From positions 1-64,000 of the IMG/VR virus record IMGVR_UViG_3300028840_002702: a stretch of DNA of 64,000 nucleotides. One strand, given 5' to 3'. Of the stretch, positions 18,555-27,558 are shown piece by piece. How positions within the stretch are numbered: position 1 is the stretch's first letter; each line of letters opens with the position of its first letter. The DNA comes from a virus. A model generated the notes under the pieces. That model saw only the letters and a list, made by a program, of their open reading frames with translations, was not told the DNA's origin and ran no database searches. The translations under genes were made by a program, and so were the position numbers.

Positions 18555-19055
18555 ATGGAAAAATATGGAAAGACATTGTGGCTATGTGGTTTACCATGTT
18601 CCGGAAAAACTACATTAGGCGATGCTTTAAAAAAGAAATATTTGACAAACGCAATAAGATTAGATGGTGATCATGTTAGAGAAGGTTTATGCTCAGGATT
18701 AGGTTTTTCTGATGAAGGTCGAATGGAAAATATTAGAAGATGTGCCGAAATTGCCGAGATATTAAATAACCAAGGATTTGATGTAATTTGTACGTTTATA
18801 ACACCTCAATATTCACATCATAAGCTTTTACGTTCTCTTATTACTAGAATTAAATTAATTCATATTGATACTCCTGTAAAAATTTGTGAAGAAAGAGATA
18901 TTAAAGGTATGTGGGCAAAAGCTAAACAGGGAAAAATTAAAGGTTTTACTGGATATGATTCATGTTTTGAAATTCCCAATGCTGATTTACGTATAGATAC
19001 AACACAATCGATCGAAAAATGTGTTAAAGAAATTTTTAAAATATATGAAGGCTAA
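18555..19055 (+). CDS. cysC: adenylylsulfate (APS) kinase, CysC-like, 166 aa
   Basis: Phosphorylates adenosine 5'-phosphosulfate to PAPS, the sulfate donor. Motifs follow the CysC family closely: P-loop GLPCSGKTT (~12-20), LDGDHVREGLCSGLGFS, ENIRRCAEIAEIL, CTFITPQ, then KGMWAKAKQGKIKGFTGYDS and a final DLRIDT. One substitution is visible: the P-loop has Cys where many family members have Ser or Gly. Length is slightly below the usual ~200 aa, mainly at the ends. RBS AAGAGG precedes the ATG. A putative sulfotransferase gene at 23321 would be the natural consumer of PAPS. No sulfate adenylyltransferase is in the window. Confidence 0.85.
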   Translation: MEKYGKTLWLCGLPCSGKTTLGDALKKKYLTNAIRLDGDHVREGLCSGLGFSDEGRMENIRRCAEIAEILNNQGFDVICTFITPQYSHHKLLRSLITRIKLIHIDTPVKICEERDIKGMWAKAKQGKIKGFTGYDSCFEIPNADLRIDTTQSIEKCVKEIFKIYEG

Positions 19056-19057
19056 AA

Positions 19058-19639
19058 ATGAAAAAATATACAATTAAATTAGCAAATAAAAATGGAGAGA
19101 TGTCACAAGACTCCATGCATGCTAATGATGAAAATGAATTACGTATGCTTGCAAAAATGCAGGGTATGGAACTTGTAGAAATTATGGATGAACAGGATTT
19201 AACTTTTGAAAATGTAGCTAATGTTAAATTAGATGAAAATCTTCTCGATGAAAATGGTAAACTTAAACCAATGACCATCGAACAACAAGCTATGGCTGAA
19301 TTAGCAGCTGAAACTAATCCTGAACTTGCAGCTCAGCTTCCACCTGAAATGCGTCCTATGCAACGTGATTCTCAAGGAAATTTAATATCACCACCTCCAC
19401 CACAAGTTACAGTTGCATCGAAAAAAGAAAAAGCAACTTTTTATACTGACAAAACAACTGGTATAGAGTTTAAATTTGTTGGTGATACTGTCTATCGTAA
19501 AGATTGGATTGAAGCTGATACCGATGATTTCAAAATCATTAGAAAAAAATCTAGTAGACAAATTCCAAATGAAGAAATTATTGTTTTTAAACACGATTGG
19601 ATTGAAATAGAAGAAGAAAGCGGAGACGAAGATGAGTAA
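19058..19639 (+). CDS. hypothetical acidic protein, 193 aa
   Basis: I do not recognise this protein. Opens MKKYTIKLANKNGEMSQD with a short beta-like N-terminal domain (~1-50). This is followed by an acidic linker, a Pro-rich stretch (SPPPPQVTV, ~110-120) and a C-terminal domain ending in Glu/Asp. Overlaps the next glycosyltransferase gene by 8 bases, so it is co-translated with the island. A scaffold or regulator role is possible, but nothing shows it. Confidence 0.5.
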   Translation: MKKYTIKLANKNGEMSQDSMHANDENELRMLAKMQGMELVEIMDEQDLTFENVANVKLDENLLDENGKLKPMTIEQQAMAELAAETNPELAAQLPPEMRPMQRDSQGNLISPPPPQVTVASKKEKATFYTDKTTGIEFKFVGDTVYRKDWIEADTDDFKIIRKKSSRQIPNEEIIVFKHDWIEIEEESGDEDE

Positions 19640-20453
19640 AATTGGCATCGGAATAATTACATGTAACAGAGAAGATTTTTTACAGACTTCATATATGTCT
19701 GTTGCAGTATCTTCTGCTATTCAATTACATGATTGTTTCGTTGTTAATGATGGTGATCCACTTAGTGATGAAACAAGAAACATTATTGGACTAAGTGATG
19801 ATAACCTTATTCAACATAAGAAAAATTGCGGTGTTGCAGTATCTAAAAATAACGCATTAAAACGCATGATGGATAATGGCTGTGATCATTTATTTCTAAT
19901 GGAAGATGATATCAAGTTAACTAATATTTCAACTATTCCAAAATATATTGAAGTTGCAGAAAAGTCTGGTATTCAACATCTTAACTACGGCGGTCATGGA
20001 ATTTATAATAGAACTAAACAAGGTGAAATTGTAACTCGTGCGACTGTTAAAGTTAAAGATAGTGATATTAGTTTAAATCTTTACTATAATATTCTTGGTG
20101 CTTTTTCGTATTATTCAAGAGAAGTAATTGAAAAAGTTGGTTATATGGACGAAACTTTTCATAATGCTATGGAACATGTTGATCATACATATCAGATTAT
20201 TAAAGCAGGATTTCATCCTCCATATTGGTGGTTTGCTGATCTTGCTAATAGCTGGGAATATATCGATGATATTAAACCATTCCATCAAGAAAGTGTAATT
20301 AGAAAAAATCATGATGAGTGGATGGAGAATTATAAAATTGCTTCAGAATATTTTGCAACTAAAAATGGTCACTTTCCAACAGCTGTTCCTGATCCTGGAC
20401 AAGCTGTTGTTGGACAATCACTTAAATTTTTGAGAGATAAATATGGAAATTAA
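19632..20453 (+). CDS. glycosyltransferase, GT2-like, 273 aa
   Basis: N-terminus KIGIGIITCNREDFLQTS, nucleotide-binding VVNDGDP, and acidic metal-binding motif LFLMEDDIKL (~93-102) are the GT-A features of family-2-type glycosyltransferases. Paralogous to the next gene (20443) and to 34398: all share a short ~235-270 residue form, a VGVSKN or VAVSKN helix start and an EDD motif. C-terminal part has aromatic-rich acceptor-type segments (HPPYWWFADLANSWEY). Overlaps its neighbours at both ends by 8-11 bases. Donor and acceptor sugars cannot be told. Confidence 0.7.
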   Translation: MSKIGIGIITCNREDFLQTSYMSVAVSSAIQLHDCFVVNDGDPLSDETRNIIGLSDDNLIQHKKNCGVAVSKNNALKRMMDNGCDHLFLMEDDIKLTNISTIPKYIEVAEKSGIQHLNYGGHGIYNRTKQGEIVTRATVKVKDSDISLNLYYNILGAFSYYSREVIEKVGYMDETFHNAMEHVDHTYQIIKAGFHPPYWWFADLANSWEYIDDIKPFHQESVIRKNHDEWMENYKIASEYFATKNGHFPTAVPDPGQAVVGQSLKFLRDKYGN

Positions 20454-21222
20454 AAGTAAAATTGGTGTTGGAATAATTACTTATAAACGTGAAAAAATGT
20501 TTAATGAAACATTAGACACAATTCCACGCGATAAAGTTCACCATATCGTAGCTGTTAATGACAGCCCTGATGTTAAATATAACTTTGAAGATAAAGATGT
20601 TCAGTATATAGAAAATAAAGTTAATCAAGGTGTTGGTATCTCAAAAAATATTGCTTTGACTAAGCTTATTAATGCTGGATGTACTCATCTTTTTATTATT
20701 GAAGACGACATTCTAATTAAAGATCCAGATGTATTTGAATATTTTATTAAATGTGCAGCAGAATCTGGAATTTGGCATTTGAATTATGGTCATACCGGAT
20801 CAAAACAAATAATTCATAGAAAGAAATATGACGAACAAGAATTGATATTCTATCCAGATCCTCAGGGTGGATTTCAATATTTTCATATCACATTGATTAA
20901 TAAGTTTAAAGGTTTTGATCCAGTGTATAAGAATGCATTTGAACATGCAGATTATACTTATGTGTTAACAAAGGCTGGATTAATGCCACCATTTTGGTGT
21001 TTTCCTTGTCCAGCAGAACCTGAAAATTACATAGAAATTAATGGAGATTATGAAGAATCTACCATTACTGATAAACCTATGTATAAAGAAAATTATAGTA
21101 CGTCGGCACAACACTGGGTTCAAAAACATGGATCTTTTGTCTCGGCAATTCCAAGACCAACTATAAATGATGTTGAAATAAGCCTTAAAAAAATTAAAGA
21201 AATGTATAGCGTGGGAAAATAA
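20443..21222 (+). CDS. glycosyltransferase, GT2-like, 259 aa
   Basis: Paralogue of the preceding gene: SKIGVGIITYKREKMFNETL, IVAVNDSPD, QGVGISKN, and IIEDDILIKD as the acidic metal site. C-terminal PPFWCFPCPAEPENYIEIN aligns with the acceptor-side segment of its neighbour. Starts inside the end of the previous gene (11-base overlap) and is followed after one base by the GT2-GT29 fusion gene, so these three form a tight translational block. Confidence 0.7.
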   Translation: MEIKSKIGVGIITYKREKMFNETLDTIPRDKVHHIVAVNDSPDVKYNFEDKDVQYIENKVNQGVGISKNIALTKLINAGCTHLFIIEDDILIKDPDVFEYFIKCAAESGIWHLNYGHTGSKQIIHRKKYDEQELIFYPDPQGGFQYFHITLINKFKGFDPVYKNAFEHADYTYVLTKAGLMPPFWCFPCPAEPENYIEINGDYEESTITDKPMYKENYSTSAQHWVQKHGSFVSAIPRPTINDVEISLKKIKEMYSVGK

Positions 21223-21223
21223 A

Positions 21224-22684
21224 ATGATTGATTTTTCAAATGTAACATTTATATATCACTATAGAAAAGACTGTGACGAACGTCTTGAAAATTTAAAGAT
21301 TTCACTTGGATATTACAAAGAGCATTTTAAAGATGTTGAAGTAATTTTAGTAGAAGATGATAAAGCATTAACTATTGATAAAGAAAAAGAACTTATGTCT
21401 ATGATTGATAAAGTATTCTTTTTGAAAAATAGTGGTGTTTATGCTCGACCAGCTAGTTATAATGTTGCTGCTAAGTTATCTACTAGACCAATTATTATGA
21501 CTATGGATACTGATGTTATTCTTAAACCTGAATATCTTGAAAAAGCTATTAAACTTCTTGATAATGAAAAAATTGGTATGATTATTCCTTATAATGGCAT
21601 TGTGATTAATACTGATCAAACAATTAAAGATAAGTTTAAAGAAAATGCTAATTATGATATTCTATTAGATTATGTTCCAAAGCAATTTGATATTCTTTAT
21701 AAAGAAGAACATACTCAAATTCAACACAATAGAAGTGTTGGCGGTATTACAATTTTTAAGAAAGACCGTTACAATGATTTTGGTGGTTATAATCCAAACT
21801 TTCTTGGTTGGGGATTTGAAGACAATGAACTTGTTTGCCGTATTAAGAAAATGGGTTATGAAATTGGTCGTATTAATAATAAAGATGCTTGGATTTGGCA
21901 TTTAACTCATCCTGGAACAATTAAAAATAATCATCCATTCTATGATAATAATCAAAAAATTAATAATGCGGTTACTCGAATGAATAAAGAAGAATTGCGT
22001 TTATATATTGATTCTTGGATGAAAAATGCAAGTGCTGAATTTGCTGAAATGATTAAAGGAAAACGTGTTGCAGTTGTTGGTCCAGCACCTCATATTGTTG
22101 GATCTAAACAACGTGAACTTATTGATTCTTATGATATTGTTGTACGTATCAATAAAGCTCTTCCAATTCCAGAACATTTACAAGTTGATATTGGAACAAA
22201 AACTGATCTTCTTTATAATTGTCTTAATACTTGGGATGAATGTGGCGGAGCATATAATATTGATCTTTGGAAAAAAAGTGGAGCTCAATGGGTTATTTGC
22301 CCATATCCACCAATTAAACCATTTGATGTTGATATCAAAAAATTTATAAATCATAATAATAATCGTATTCCATTTAGACATTTTCCAATTGGTCCATATA
22401 ATGAGTTATTTAAAACTTTAGGTACACGACCAAATTCTGGTTATTTGGCAATTCTTGATTTATTAATGTATGATATTGAAGAACTTTATATTACAGGATT
22501 TTCCTTCTTTAAAGGTGGCTATTATCCAGAATATAGACAAAAGAATGAACAACAAGTAATGGACTTTATGTCTAAAGGATGTGGTCACAAACAAGGTCCA
22601 CAGATTGAACATTTTAAAGCTTTAATGAGAAAAGATAGTCGAATTAAAGTTGATGATTATTTAAAGGATATGTTAAATGATTAA
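21224..22684 (+). CDS. two-domain glycosyltransferase: GT2/GT7C-like plus GT29 sialyltransferase-like, 486 aa
   Basis: Residues ~1-265 form a GT-A domain with MTMDTDVIL (~92-100) and a galactosyltransferase-type FGGYNPNFLGWGFEDNE motif (~187-203). Residues ~278-486 match family-29 sialyltransferases: VAVVGPAPHIVGSKQ, then LIDSYDIVVRINKALPIP (L-motif-like), and GTRPNSGYLAILDLL with ELYITGFSFF (S-motif-like). It is probably a bifunctional enzyme that adds two sugars in turn. Paralogue of the C-terminal half of the 711-aa protein at 28802; the two genes share a ~37-base almost identical stretch at the start of the GT29 part (~22052 and ~30307), pointing to recent duplication or gene conversion. 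Confidence 0.7.
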   Translation: MIDFSNVTFIYHYRKDCDERLENLKISLGYYKEHFKDVEVILVEDDKALTIDKEKELMSMIDKVFFLKNSGVYARPASYNVAAKLSTRPIIMTMDTDVILKPEYLEKAIKLLDNEKIGMIIPYNGIVINTDQTIKDKFKENANYDILLDYVPKQFDILYKEEHTQIQHNRSVGGITIFKKDRYNDFGGYNPNFLGWGFEDNELVCRIKKMGYEIGRINNKDAWIWHLTHPGTIKNNHPFYDNNQKINNAVTRMNKEELRLYIDSWMKNASAEFAEMIKGKRVAVVGPAPHIVGSKQRELIDSYDIVVRINKALPIPEHLQVDIGTKTDLLYNCLNTWDECGGAYNIDLWKKSGAQWVICPYPPIKPFDVDIKKFINHNNNRIPFRHFPIGPYNELFKTLGTRPNSGYLAILDLLMYDIEELYITGFSFFKGGYYPEYRQKNEQQVMDFMSKGCGHKQGPQIEHFKALMRKDSRIKVDDYLKDMLND

Positions 22685-23324
22685 AAATACATTAAAGATA
22701 AATATAGATTTATCAACAGCTACCAAATATGATAAACTTATAGGAAATTTAAGTAAAAATATGTATGGAAGAATATGTGAAGCCCCAGCAGTTCATATTC
22801 TTCCAATAATAAAAGATTATATGGGAGATAAATGTAAAGTTTATGTTGAAACTGGATCTTTATTCGGAGGATCTTTAATATTATTAATGCAAGATGAAAC
22901 ACCATGTGAATTTATTGGTATTGATTTATTTGATGGTTATTACGATAAAGATATAGATCCAGTATCAAAATTAACTTTATGTGTAGATGATGTTCATAAA
23001 AATATTGAAAAATATAATAAACATGAACATAAATATACTCTTATTAAAGGAAGTTCATATGATCTAAACACTGTAGAAAAATTTAGAAGTTTAGGAAAAA
23101 GTATTGATCTATTATTTATTGACGGAGATCATTCTGAAATAGGTGTTCTTGGTGATTATAATTCTTATAAGGAATTTGTAAATAAAGACGGATTAATTAT
23201 GTTCGATAATTATGAATCATGTTGGAAAGAAGTAAAACCAACAGTTGATTCAATTGATTTTGAAAATGATGGATTTCAAAAAATAGGTCAATATGGACAA
23301 GCATTAATAGTTAAGAAAAAATGA
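22677..23324 (+). CDS. SAM-dependent methyltransferase-like protein, 215 aa
   Basis: Class I Rossmann pattern: VYVETGSLFGGSLILL (~60-75, glycine-rich loop replaced by a TGSLFGG form), FIGIDLFDGYY, then SIDLLFIDGDHSE and DGLIMFDNYE, as in the Methyltransf_24/TylF-type families where D.DH coordinates a metal. Sits in the carbohydrate island, so O-methylation of a sugar is a reasonable guess. Overlaps both neighbours by a few bases. Confidence 0.6.
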   Translation: MIKNTLKINIDLSTATKYDKLIGNLSKNMYGRICEAPAVHILPIIKDYMGDKCKVYVETGSLFGGSLILLMQDETPCEFIGIDLFDGYYDKDIDPVSKLTLCVDDVHKNIEKYNKHEHKYTLIKGSSYDLNTVEKFRSLGKSIDLLFIDGDHSEIGVLGDYNSYKEFVNKDGLIMFDNYESCWKEVKPTVDSIDFENDGFQKIGQYGQALIVKKK

Positions 23325-24019
23325 GTTATACATTAAAAATATATGGTGAAAGATGTTCTGGTACTAATTATCTTAAAGAGCTTTTAAAGAAAAATATCAA
23401 AGAACAAGTTTATATGCATACAGATAAAAATCATATAGTTAATTATTGGAAACATGCATGTCCTGAAGAAATTAAAAGTACCGAACGTTTTACAGTAAAA
23501 GGCGATAAAATTTTATATATTTTTATCATACGTGAGTTAGATTCATGGTTAAAATCATTTTTCAAATATCAATATCATCTTGTAAAGAAAAAATATTTTA
23601 AACAATTTGTAAAAGATCCATTTGTTGTTAAACATACACATAAAGACTATTTTTCAAATAAGTCTATTAATTTTGATGATGAAGATAAAACAGTTTTTGA
23701 ATTAAGATATTATAAGATAAATTCTTATTTAGAATTTGCAAAAACACACGATTGTATTTTTGTTAATCTTTATTGGTTGCAACAAAATTATAAGAAATTT
23801 TTTGATATAATAAAAGAAAATTTTTCTGATATTAGAATTAATGAAAATATTGTAAATATTGATAAACATACAAAAACAAAAAATTCTATTAAAAATAGAA
23901 CATATAATGATATTGATATAGAAGAAGTAAGAAATTTAATATCAAATCAGACTGATAAAATTATGGAAGATTTTGTAAATAATTTAACTTATAAAATAGA
24001 GAAAAATGGAGAGAAATAA
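23321..24019 (+). CDS. putative PAPS-dependent sulfotransferase-like protein, 232 aa
   Basis: Begins LKIYGERCSGTNYLKELLKK, resembling the 5'-phosphosulfate-binding loop of sulfotransferases (GxxxSGTxxL), and has YIFIIRELDSWLKSFFKY (~67-84), matching the RxxxxWxxS-type 3'-phosphate-binding segment. Pairing with the APS kinase 4.3 kb upstream makes a sulfation role plausible. Other P-loop enzymes remain possible. ATGA overlap with the previous gene and a one-base overlap with the next. Confidence 0.5.
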   Translation: MSYTLKIYGERCSGTNYLKELLKKNIKEQVYMHTDKNHIVNYWKHACPEEIKSTERFTVKGDKILYIFIIRELDSWLKSFFKYQYHLVKKKYFKQFVKDPFVVKHTHKDYFSNKSINFDDEDKTVFELRYYKINSYLEFAKTHDCIFVNLYWLQQNYKKFFDIIKENFSDIRINENIVNIDKHTKTKNSIKNRTYNDIDIEEVRNLISNQTDKIMEDFVNNLTYKIEKNGEK

Positions 24020-25026
24020 TGAAACCAATTATTACATTATTGGGTTATACAGGATCAAATCATTCACATTATTGGCCACAGCTAAGATTTTTTGACGTTT
24101 TTAAACATGCTGGTTATGATGTTGAATGGGTAAATATGAATGAAGTTCGCCAGACAAATCGCCCAAGAATTTATATTACATGGAATCAACCTGCATGTGA
24201 TATAGTCGTTGCAAGAGGTCTTTATAACCATAAGCGTGGAGATGTAATTATTCAGAAATTAACTTCACTTGGAGCTGGTGATGATCATGTTAATTGGGGA
24301 AATGATGCAATGGGTTTCTTCCAAAAATGGTCTTGGAATACTTATAAACGTGTAGAATATTTTTATGATATGGGTGTAAATATTCATGCTTTTGGTTGTA
24401 AAACAGTATCTGAACCATTTCCTGAAAAACATCGTATAGTATCAAAACTTGGTGATAGAGTTCATTGGTTTAATTGGGGTCCTTGTCTTTATGATTATAA
24501 TGAACTTCAAAATATGAAACCAATTATAACTGATTTTAAATATGATATTGGTTATGTTGGAATGAAGTGGGGATCAGTTGGTCGTGGAAATATTGATTCA
24601 TGGGAAACTTATATTGATCCATTAGTAAAAGAATTTTCAAATAATGCTTTAGCTGGTGCTGGAAATCCAATGGGTCAAGTTAGTAATGAAGTTCATAAAG
24701 AAATTTTAACACAGTCTAGATTATGTCCAATTATGCACTGTCCTTCATGGATTGCAGAACAAGGTTGCCAAGATAGAACATATACTGTATTTGCATCTGG
24801 TAGATTTGGTGTTATTGATAATCCAGGAATTTACGAGTTCTTCGATGAAAAAGAAGTTGTATGTGAAACAGATCCGGGTGAATATTTTGAGAAATCAAAA
24901 TACTTTGCTAATAATATAGATGCACAGATTCCTTATATTGAAACATTCCAAAAACGTATTAAGGAAGAGCTTAATTTCTATGTCACATGGCCTAGAATTA
25001 TAGAAAAGGTTTGGAAGGAAAATTAA
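24019..25026 (+). CDS. glycosyltransferase, GT-B fold, CgeB/Glyco_trans_1_2-like, 335 aa
   Basis: N-terminal half (ITLLGYTGSNHSHYWPQLRF) resembles the acceptor Rossmann domain. The C-terminal half carries YDIGYVGMKWGSVGRG and the donor-site segment RTYTVFASGRFGVIDNPGI followed by FFDEKEVVCETD, the usual CgeB-like pattern (an F.S.G...V.D start and an E/D-rich retaining site). Many Trp and His residues. Likely retaining transferase in the island; sugar unknown. Confidence 0.6.
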   Translation: MKPIITLLGYTGSNHSHYWPQLRFFDVFKHAGYDVEWVNMNEVRQTNRPRIYITWNQPACDIVVARGLYNHKRGDVIIQKLTSLGAGDDHVNWGNDAMGFFQKWSWNTYKRVEYFYDMGVNIHAFGCKTVSEPFPEKHRIVSKLGDRVHWFNWGPCLYDYNELQNMKPIITDFKYDIGYVGMKWGSVGRGNIDSWETYIDPLVKEFSNNALAGAGNPMGQVSNEVHKEILTQSRLCPIMHCPSWIAEQGCQDRTYTVFASGRFGVIDNPGIYEFFDEKEVVCETDPGEYFEKSKYFANNIDAQIPYIETFQKRIKEELNFYVTWPRIIEKVWKEN

Positions 25027-25027
25027 G

Positions 25028-25837
25028 ATGAGTTTAATAAGTCAAAAAGAATATGATAAACTTCCAAATAAAGAAGATTATACTGCTCTATCAGGTGTTA
25101 TTCCATTAAATAACGAAATAGTTTATATACATAATGACGAAATTATAGTAGATCAAGATACATATCATAACTGTAATTGTATGTCTGTTGCTACTGGTGA
25201 CGAAACATTCGAAGAAGAATTTTCAATGAGAACTTTTCCTCCATCATTAAACGATAATGAATGGTGGAGGATTGGTGAGGATCCAGATCCTATAAAACAA
25301 AAGTTAAAACTACATCTAGGTTGTGGTAATAAACATATTGACGGTTATACAAATATCGATTGTAGATATCAACCAGGTGTAGATAAAATTGATAATGTTC
25401 AATATCTTCGTAGTTATAAAGAATGTAGCATAGATGAAATTTATGCTTGTCATGTTCTTGAACATGTTGGCAGATGGAATTATCTAGATACGCTTAAACG
25501 TTGGTTTAATCTTTTAAAACCTGGTGCTAAACTTTATATTGCAGTTCCTGATTTTGAAGCGATTGCCGAATATTATATCAAAAATAAGAAAAGTCAACAA
25601 GATATTATTGGTCTTCTTTACGGCGGTCAAGATTACGAAGGTAATATTCATACATACTGTTGGGACTTTAAACAACTTTCAATTGATTTAGCTTCTCTTG
25701 GATTTAAAGATATTAAACGTTATGATTGGCGAGAAACTGATCATGCACATATTGACGATTTTTCTCAATGTTACTTGCCTCATATGGACAAAGAAAACGG
25801 AACATTAATGAGTTTAAATGTGGTTGCAACAAAATGA
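25028..25837 (+). CDS. SAM-dependent methyltransferase (Methyltransf_11-like), 269 aa
   Basis: The N-terminal ~95 residues are an unrecognised domain (NNEIVYIHNDEIIVDQDTYH). Then comes a clear class I methyltransferase: KLHLGCGNKHIDGYTNID (~98-115), IDEIYACHVLEHVGRW, LKPGAKLYIAVPDF. The pattern HVLEHV and the short C-terminal extension match the family often found in polysaccharide clusters. The following gene starts inside its stop (ATGA). Confidence 0.75.
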   Translation: MSLISQKEYDKLPNKEDYTALSGVIPLNNEIVYIHNDEIIVDQDTYHNCNCMSVATGDETFEEEFSMRTFPPSLNDNEWWRIGEDPDPIKQKLKLHLGCGNKHIDGYTNIDCRYQPGVDKIDNVQYLRSYKECSIDEIYACHVLEHVGRWNYLDTLKRWFNLLKPGAKLYIAVPDFEAIAEYYIKNKKSQQDIIGLLYGGQDYEGNIHTYCWDFKQLSIDLASLGFKDIKRYDWRETDHAHIDDFSQCYLPHMDKENGTLMSLNVVATK

Positions 25838-26694
25838 TTAGAGTAGCACTTAAAAATTTTTGGAAAACATGTCCAAATGAAAAGTTTGCGATGGATATGT
25901 TGGCACCAATGCAAAATGATTTCGATATTGTTTACGACGAAGAAAATCCTGATATCGAAATCTGCTCTACTTTTGGCACTGAACCTCTTAATCCAAAAAT
26001 TATTAGTGTTTTTTGGGCTATGGAAGGTATCTGGGATATTAAAAAGTTCGATATATCAAAGTATGATTATGCATTTTACTTCTTTCCAGAATCTATGGTC
26101 AATGATCCTAAATATTGTAGAATTAATATGGTTTCACCAGGACTAGTTGGTCCACGAAATATTAATATTAACGAAGTAAAATTAACACATACTAAATTTT
26201 GCAATTTTATTTATAGTCATCCTGTTCCATTTAGAAACGAAATGTGTGGGGTAATATCTCAATATAAACGTGTAGATGCACCCGGATGTTGTATGAATAA
26301 TATGGAACCAATTGGAAAACATAGTGATCCATGGACAAGTAGAAATTCTAGTTCTTGGGTAAATGAAAAATTTGAGTTTCTTAAGCAATATAAATTTACA
26401 ATTGCATGTGAAAATCATAGTCTTCCAGGATATGTTACTGAAAAAATTATTCAACCATTAAATGCAAATAGCATTCCGCTATATTGGGGTAATCCATATA
26501 TCGCTTTAGATTATAATCCAAAAGCTTTTATTAATTATTATGACTTTGGAAATATGATTGATTTTGTCAAAAAAATCAAAGAAGTCGATAATGATAATAA
26601 ATTGTATGAAGCAATGCTACATGAACCAAAAGCATTTCAGCATAATCAACAACGTAGTATAGATCATTGGGCAAAAATTTTGTTATCAGTTTAG
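25834..26694 (+). CDS. alpha-1,3-fucosyltransferase-like (GT10), 286 aa
   Basis: Start at 25834 chosen because its ATGA overlaps the previous stop; an upstream reading has no support. The GT10 signature is nearly complete: FCNFIYSH-type segment, YKRVDAPGCCMNN, KFEFLKQYKFTIACENHS, GYVTEKIIQPLNANSIPLYW (truncated here) and PKAFINYYDF. These residues bind GDP-fucose. It lacks membrane segments, as bacterial GT10 enzymes do. Predicted to transfer fucose onto a glycan such as a GlcNAc residue. Confidence 0.8.
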   Translation: MIRVALKNFWKTCPNEKFAMDMLAPMQNDFDIVYDEENPDIEICSTFGTEPLNPKIISVFWAMEGIWDIKKFDISKYDYAFYFFPESMVNDPKYCRINMVSPGLVGPRNININEVKLTHTKFCNFIYSHPVPFRNEMCGVISQYKRVDAPGCCMNNMEPIGKHSDPWTSRNSSSWVNEKFEFLKQYKFTIACENHSLPGYVTEKIIQPLNANSIPLYWGNPYIALDYNPKAFINYYDFGNMIDFVKKIKEVDNDNKLYEAMLHEPKAFQHNQQRSIDHWAKILLSV

Positions 26695-26722
26695 TTTACA
26701 TTGAAAAAAATTAGATTATAAT
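26694..26722 (+). promoter_or_regulatory. early-type promoter (GTTTAC, 17 nt, TATAAT)
   Basis: GTTTAC at 26694-26699, 17 bases, then a perfect TATAAT at 26717-26722; AAAGAGG RBS follows before the gene at 26739. Best -10 of the promoter family in this window. Confidence 0.7.
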
Positions 26723-26738
26723 AATCAAAGAGGTTAAT

Positions 26739-27557
26739 ATGATCAAAATAAAATTTCATGCAAACTGGCGGCCAGATGATTATGTCTTCAACTGGATTTC
26801 TAAATATACAGCCAACGGTACAACGTGGGGAGATCTTCAACTTGTTTCTGGTAATGATTATGATTATTTAGTTATTATGAATTACCCAACTAGTGGATAT
26901 AAATTCGATCCAAAACGTGCAATCTTTCTACAAACCGAAGCTCCTGATATTAGACGTAATTGGGGTAAATGGAATGATTCTATGGATAAATCTCCATACT
27001 TTTATGTCTATCCTTTCCCAACTGTATTTGGTTGGTCGATGAATATTTCTTACCAAGAACTTCAAGAAAAAGAATTTGATAAAATTTCCGTTATGTCTGG
27101 TGTTATTTCTAATAAGAATCACTTTTATGGACAAAAACGACGTCTTGAATTTGTTAACAAATATTTGAAAAACAAAGATTATTACACTGCATTTGGTCGT
27201 GGTAATGGACTACCAACTGTTGATAAAAGTGAAGCTTTATATGATTACAAATATACTTTTAATGTAGAAAACCAATTTGAGAAAAATTTTATTACTGAAA
27301 AACTTCATGATGGATTTATTGCAGAATGTTTAACTTTTTATGACGGTTGTCCAAATACTGAAGATTTTTATGATGACGACGCATATATCAGAATTGATAT
27401 TTCCGATTATGATAAAACTATTACAATTATCGAACAAGCAATTGAAGATAATGAATGGCAAAAGCGTCTTGAAAAAATTAAACAAATGAAATATAGAATT
27501 ATGAATGAATTACAACCAATGCCTTTGGTTGAAAAAATTATTAAGGAAAATCAATAA
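26739..27557 (+). CDS. fucosyltransferase-like glycosyltransferase (diverged GT10), 272 aa
   Basis: C-terminal half shows a diverged GT10 donor site: YKYTFNVENQFEKNFITEKL (truncated here), then DGFIAECLTFYDGCPNTEDFY and YIRIDISDYD, parallel to the FTIACENHS, YVTEKI and IPLYWG block of the neighbouring enzyme. N-terminal half (YVFNWISKYTANGTTWGD; RAIFLQTEAPDIRRNWGKW) is unlike its neighbour. Has its own early-type promoter, suggesting a second transcription unit in the island. Sugar specificity unknown. Confidence 0.6.
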   Translation: MIKIKFHANWRPDDYVFNWISKYTANGTTWGDLQLVSGNDYDYLVIMNYPTSGYKFDPKRAIFLQTEAPDIRRNWGKWNDSMDKSPYFYVYPFPTVFGWSMNISYQELQEKEFDKISVMSGVISNKNHFYGQKRRLEFVNKYLKNKDYYTAFGRGNGLPTVDKSEALYDYKYTFNVENQFEKNFITEKLHDGFIAECLTFYDGCPNTEDFYDDDAYIRIDISDYDKTITIIEQAIEDNEWQKRLEKIKQMKYRIMNELQPMPLVEKIIKENQ

Positions 27558-27558
27558 T

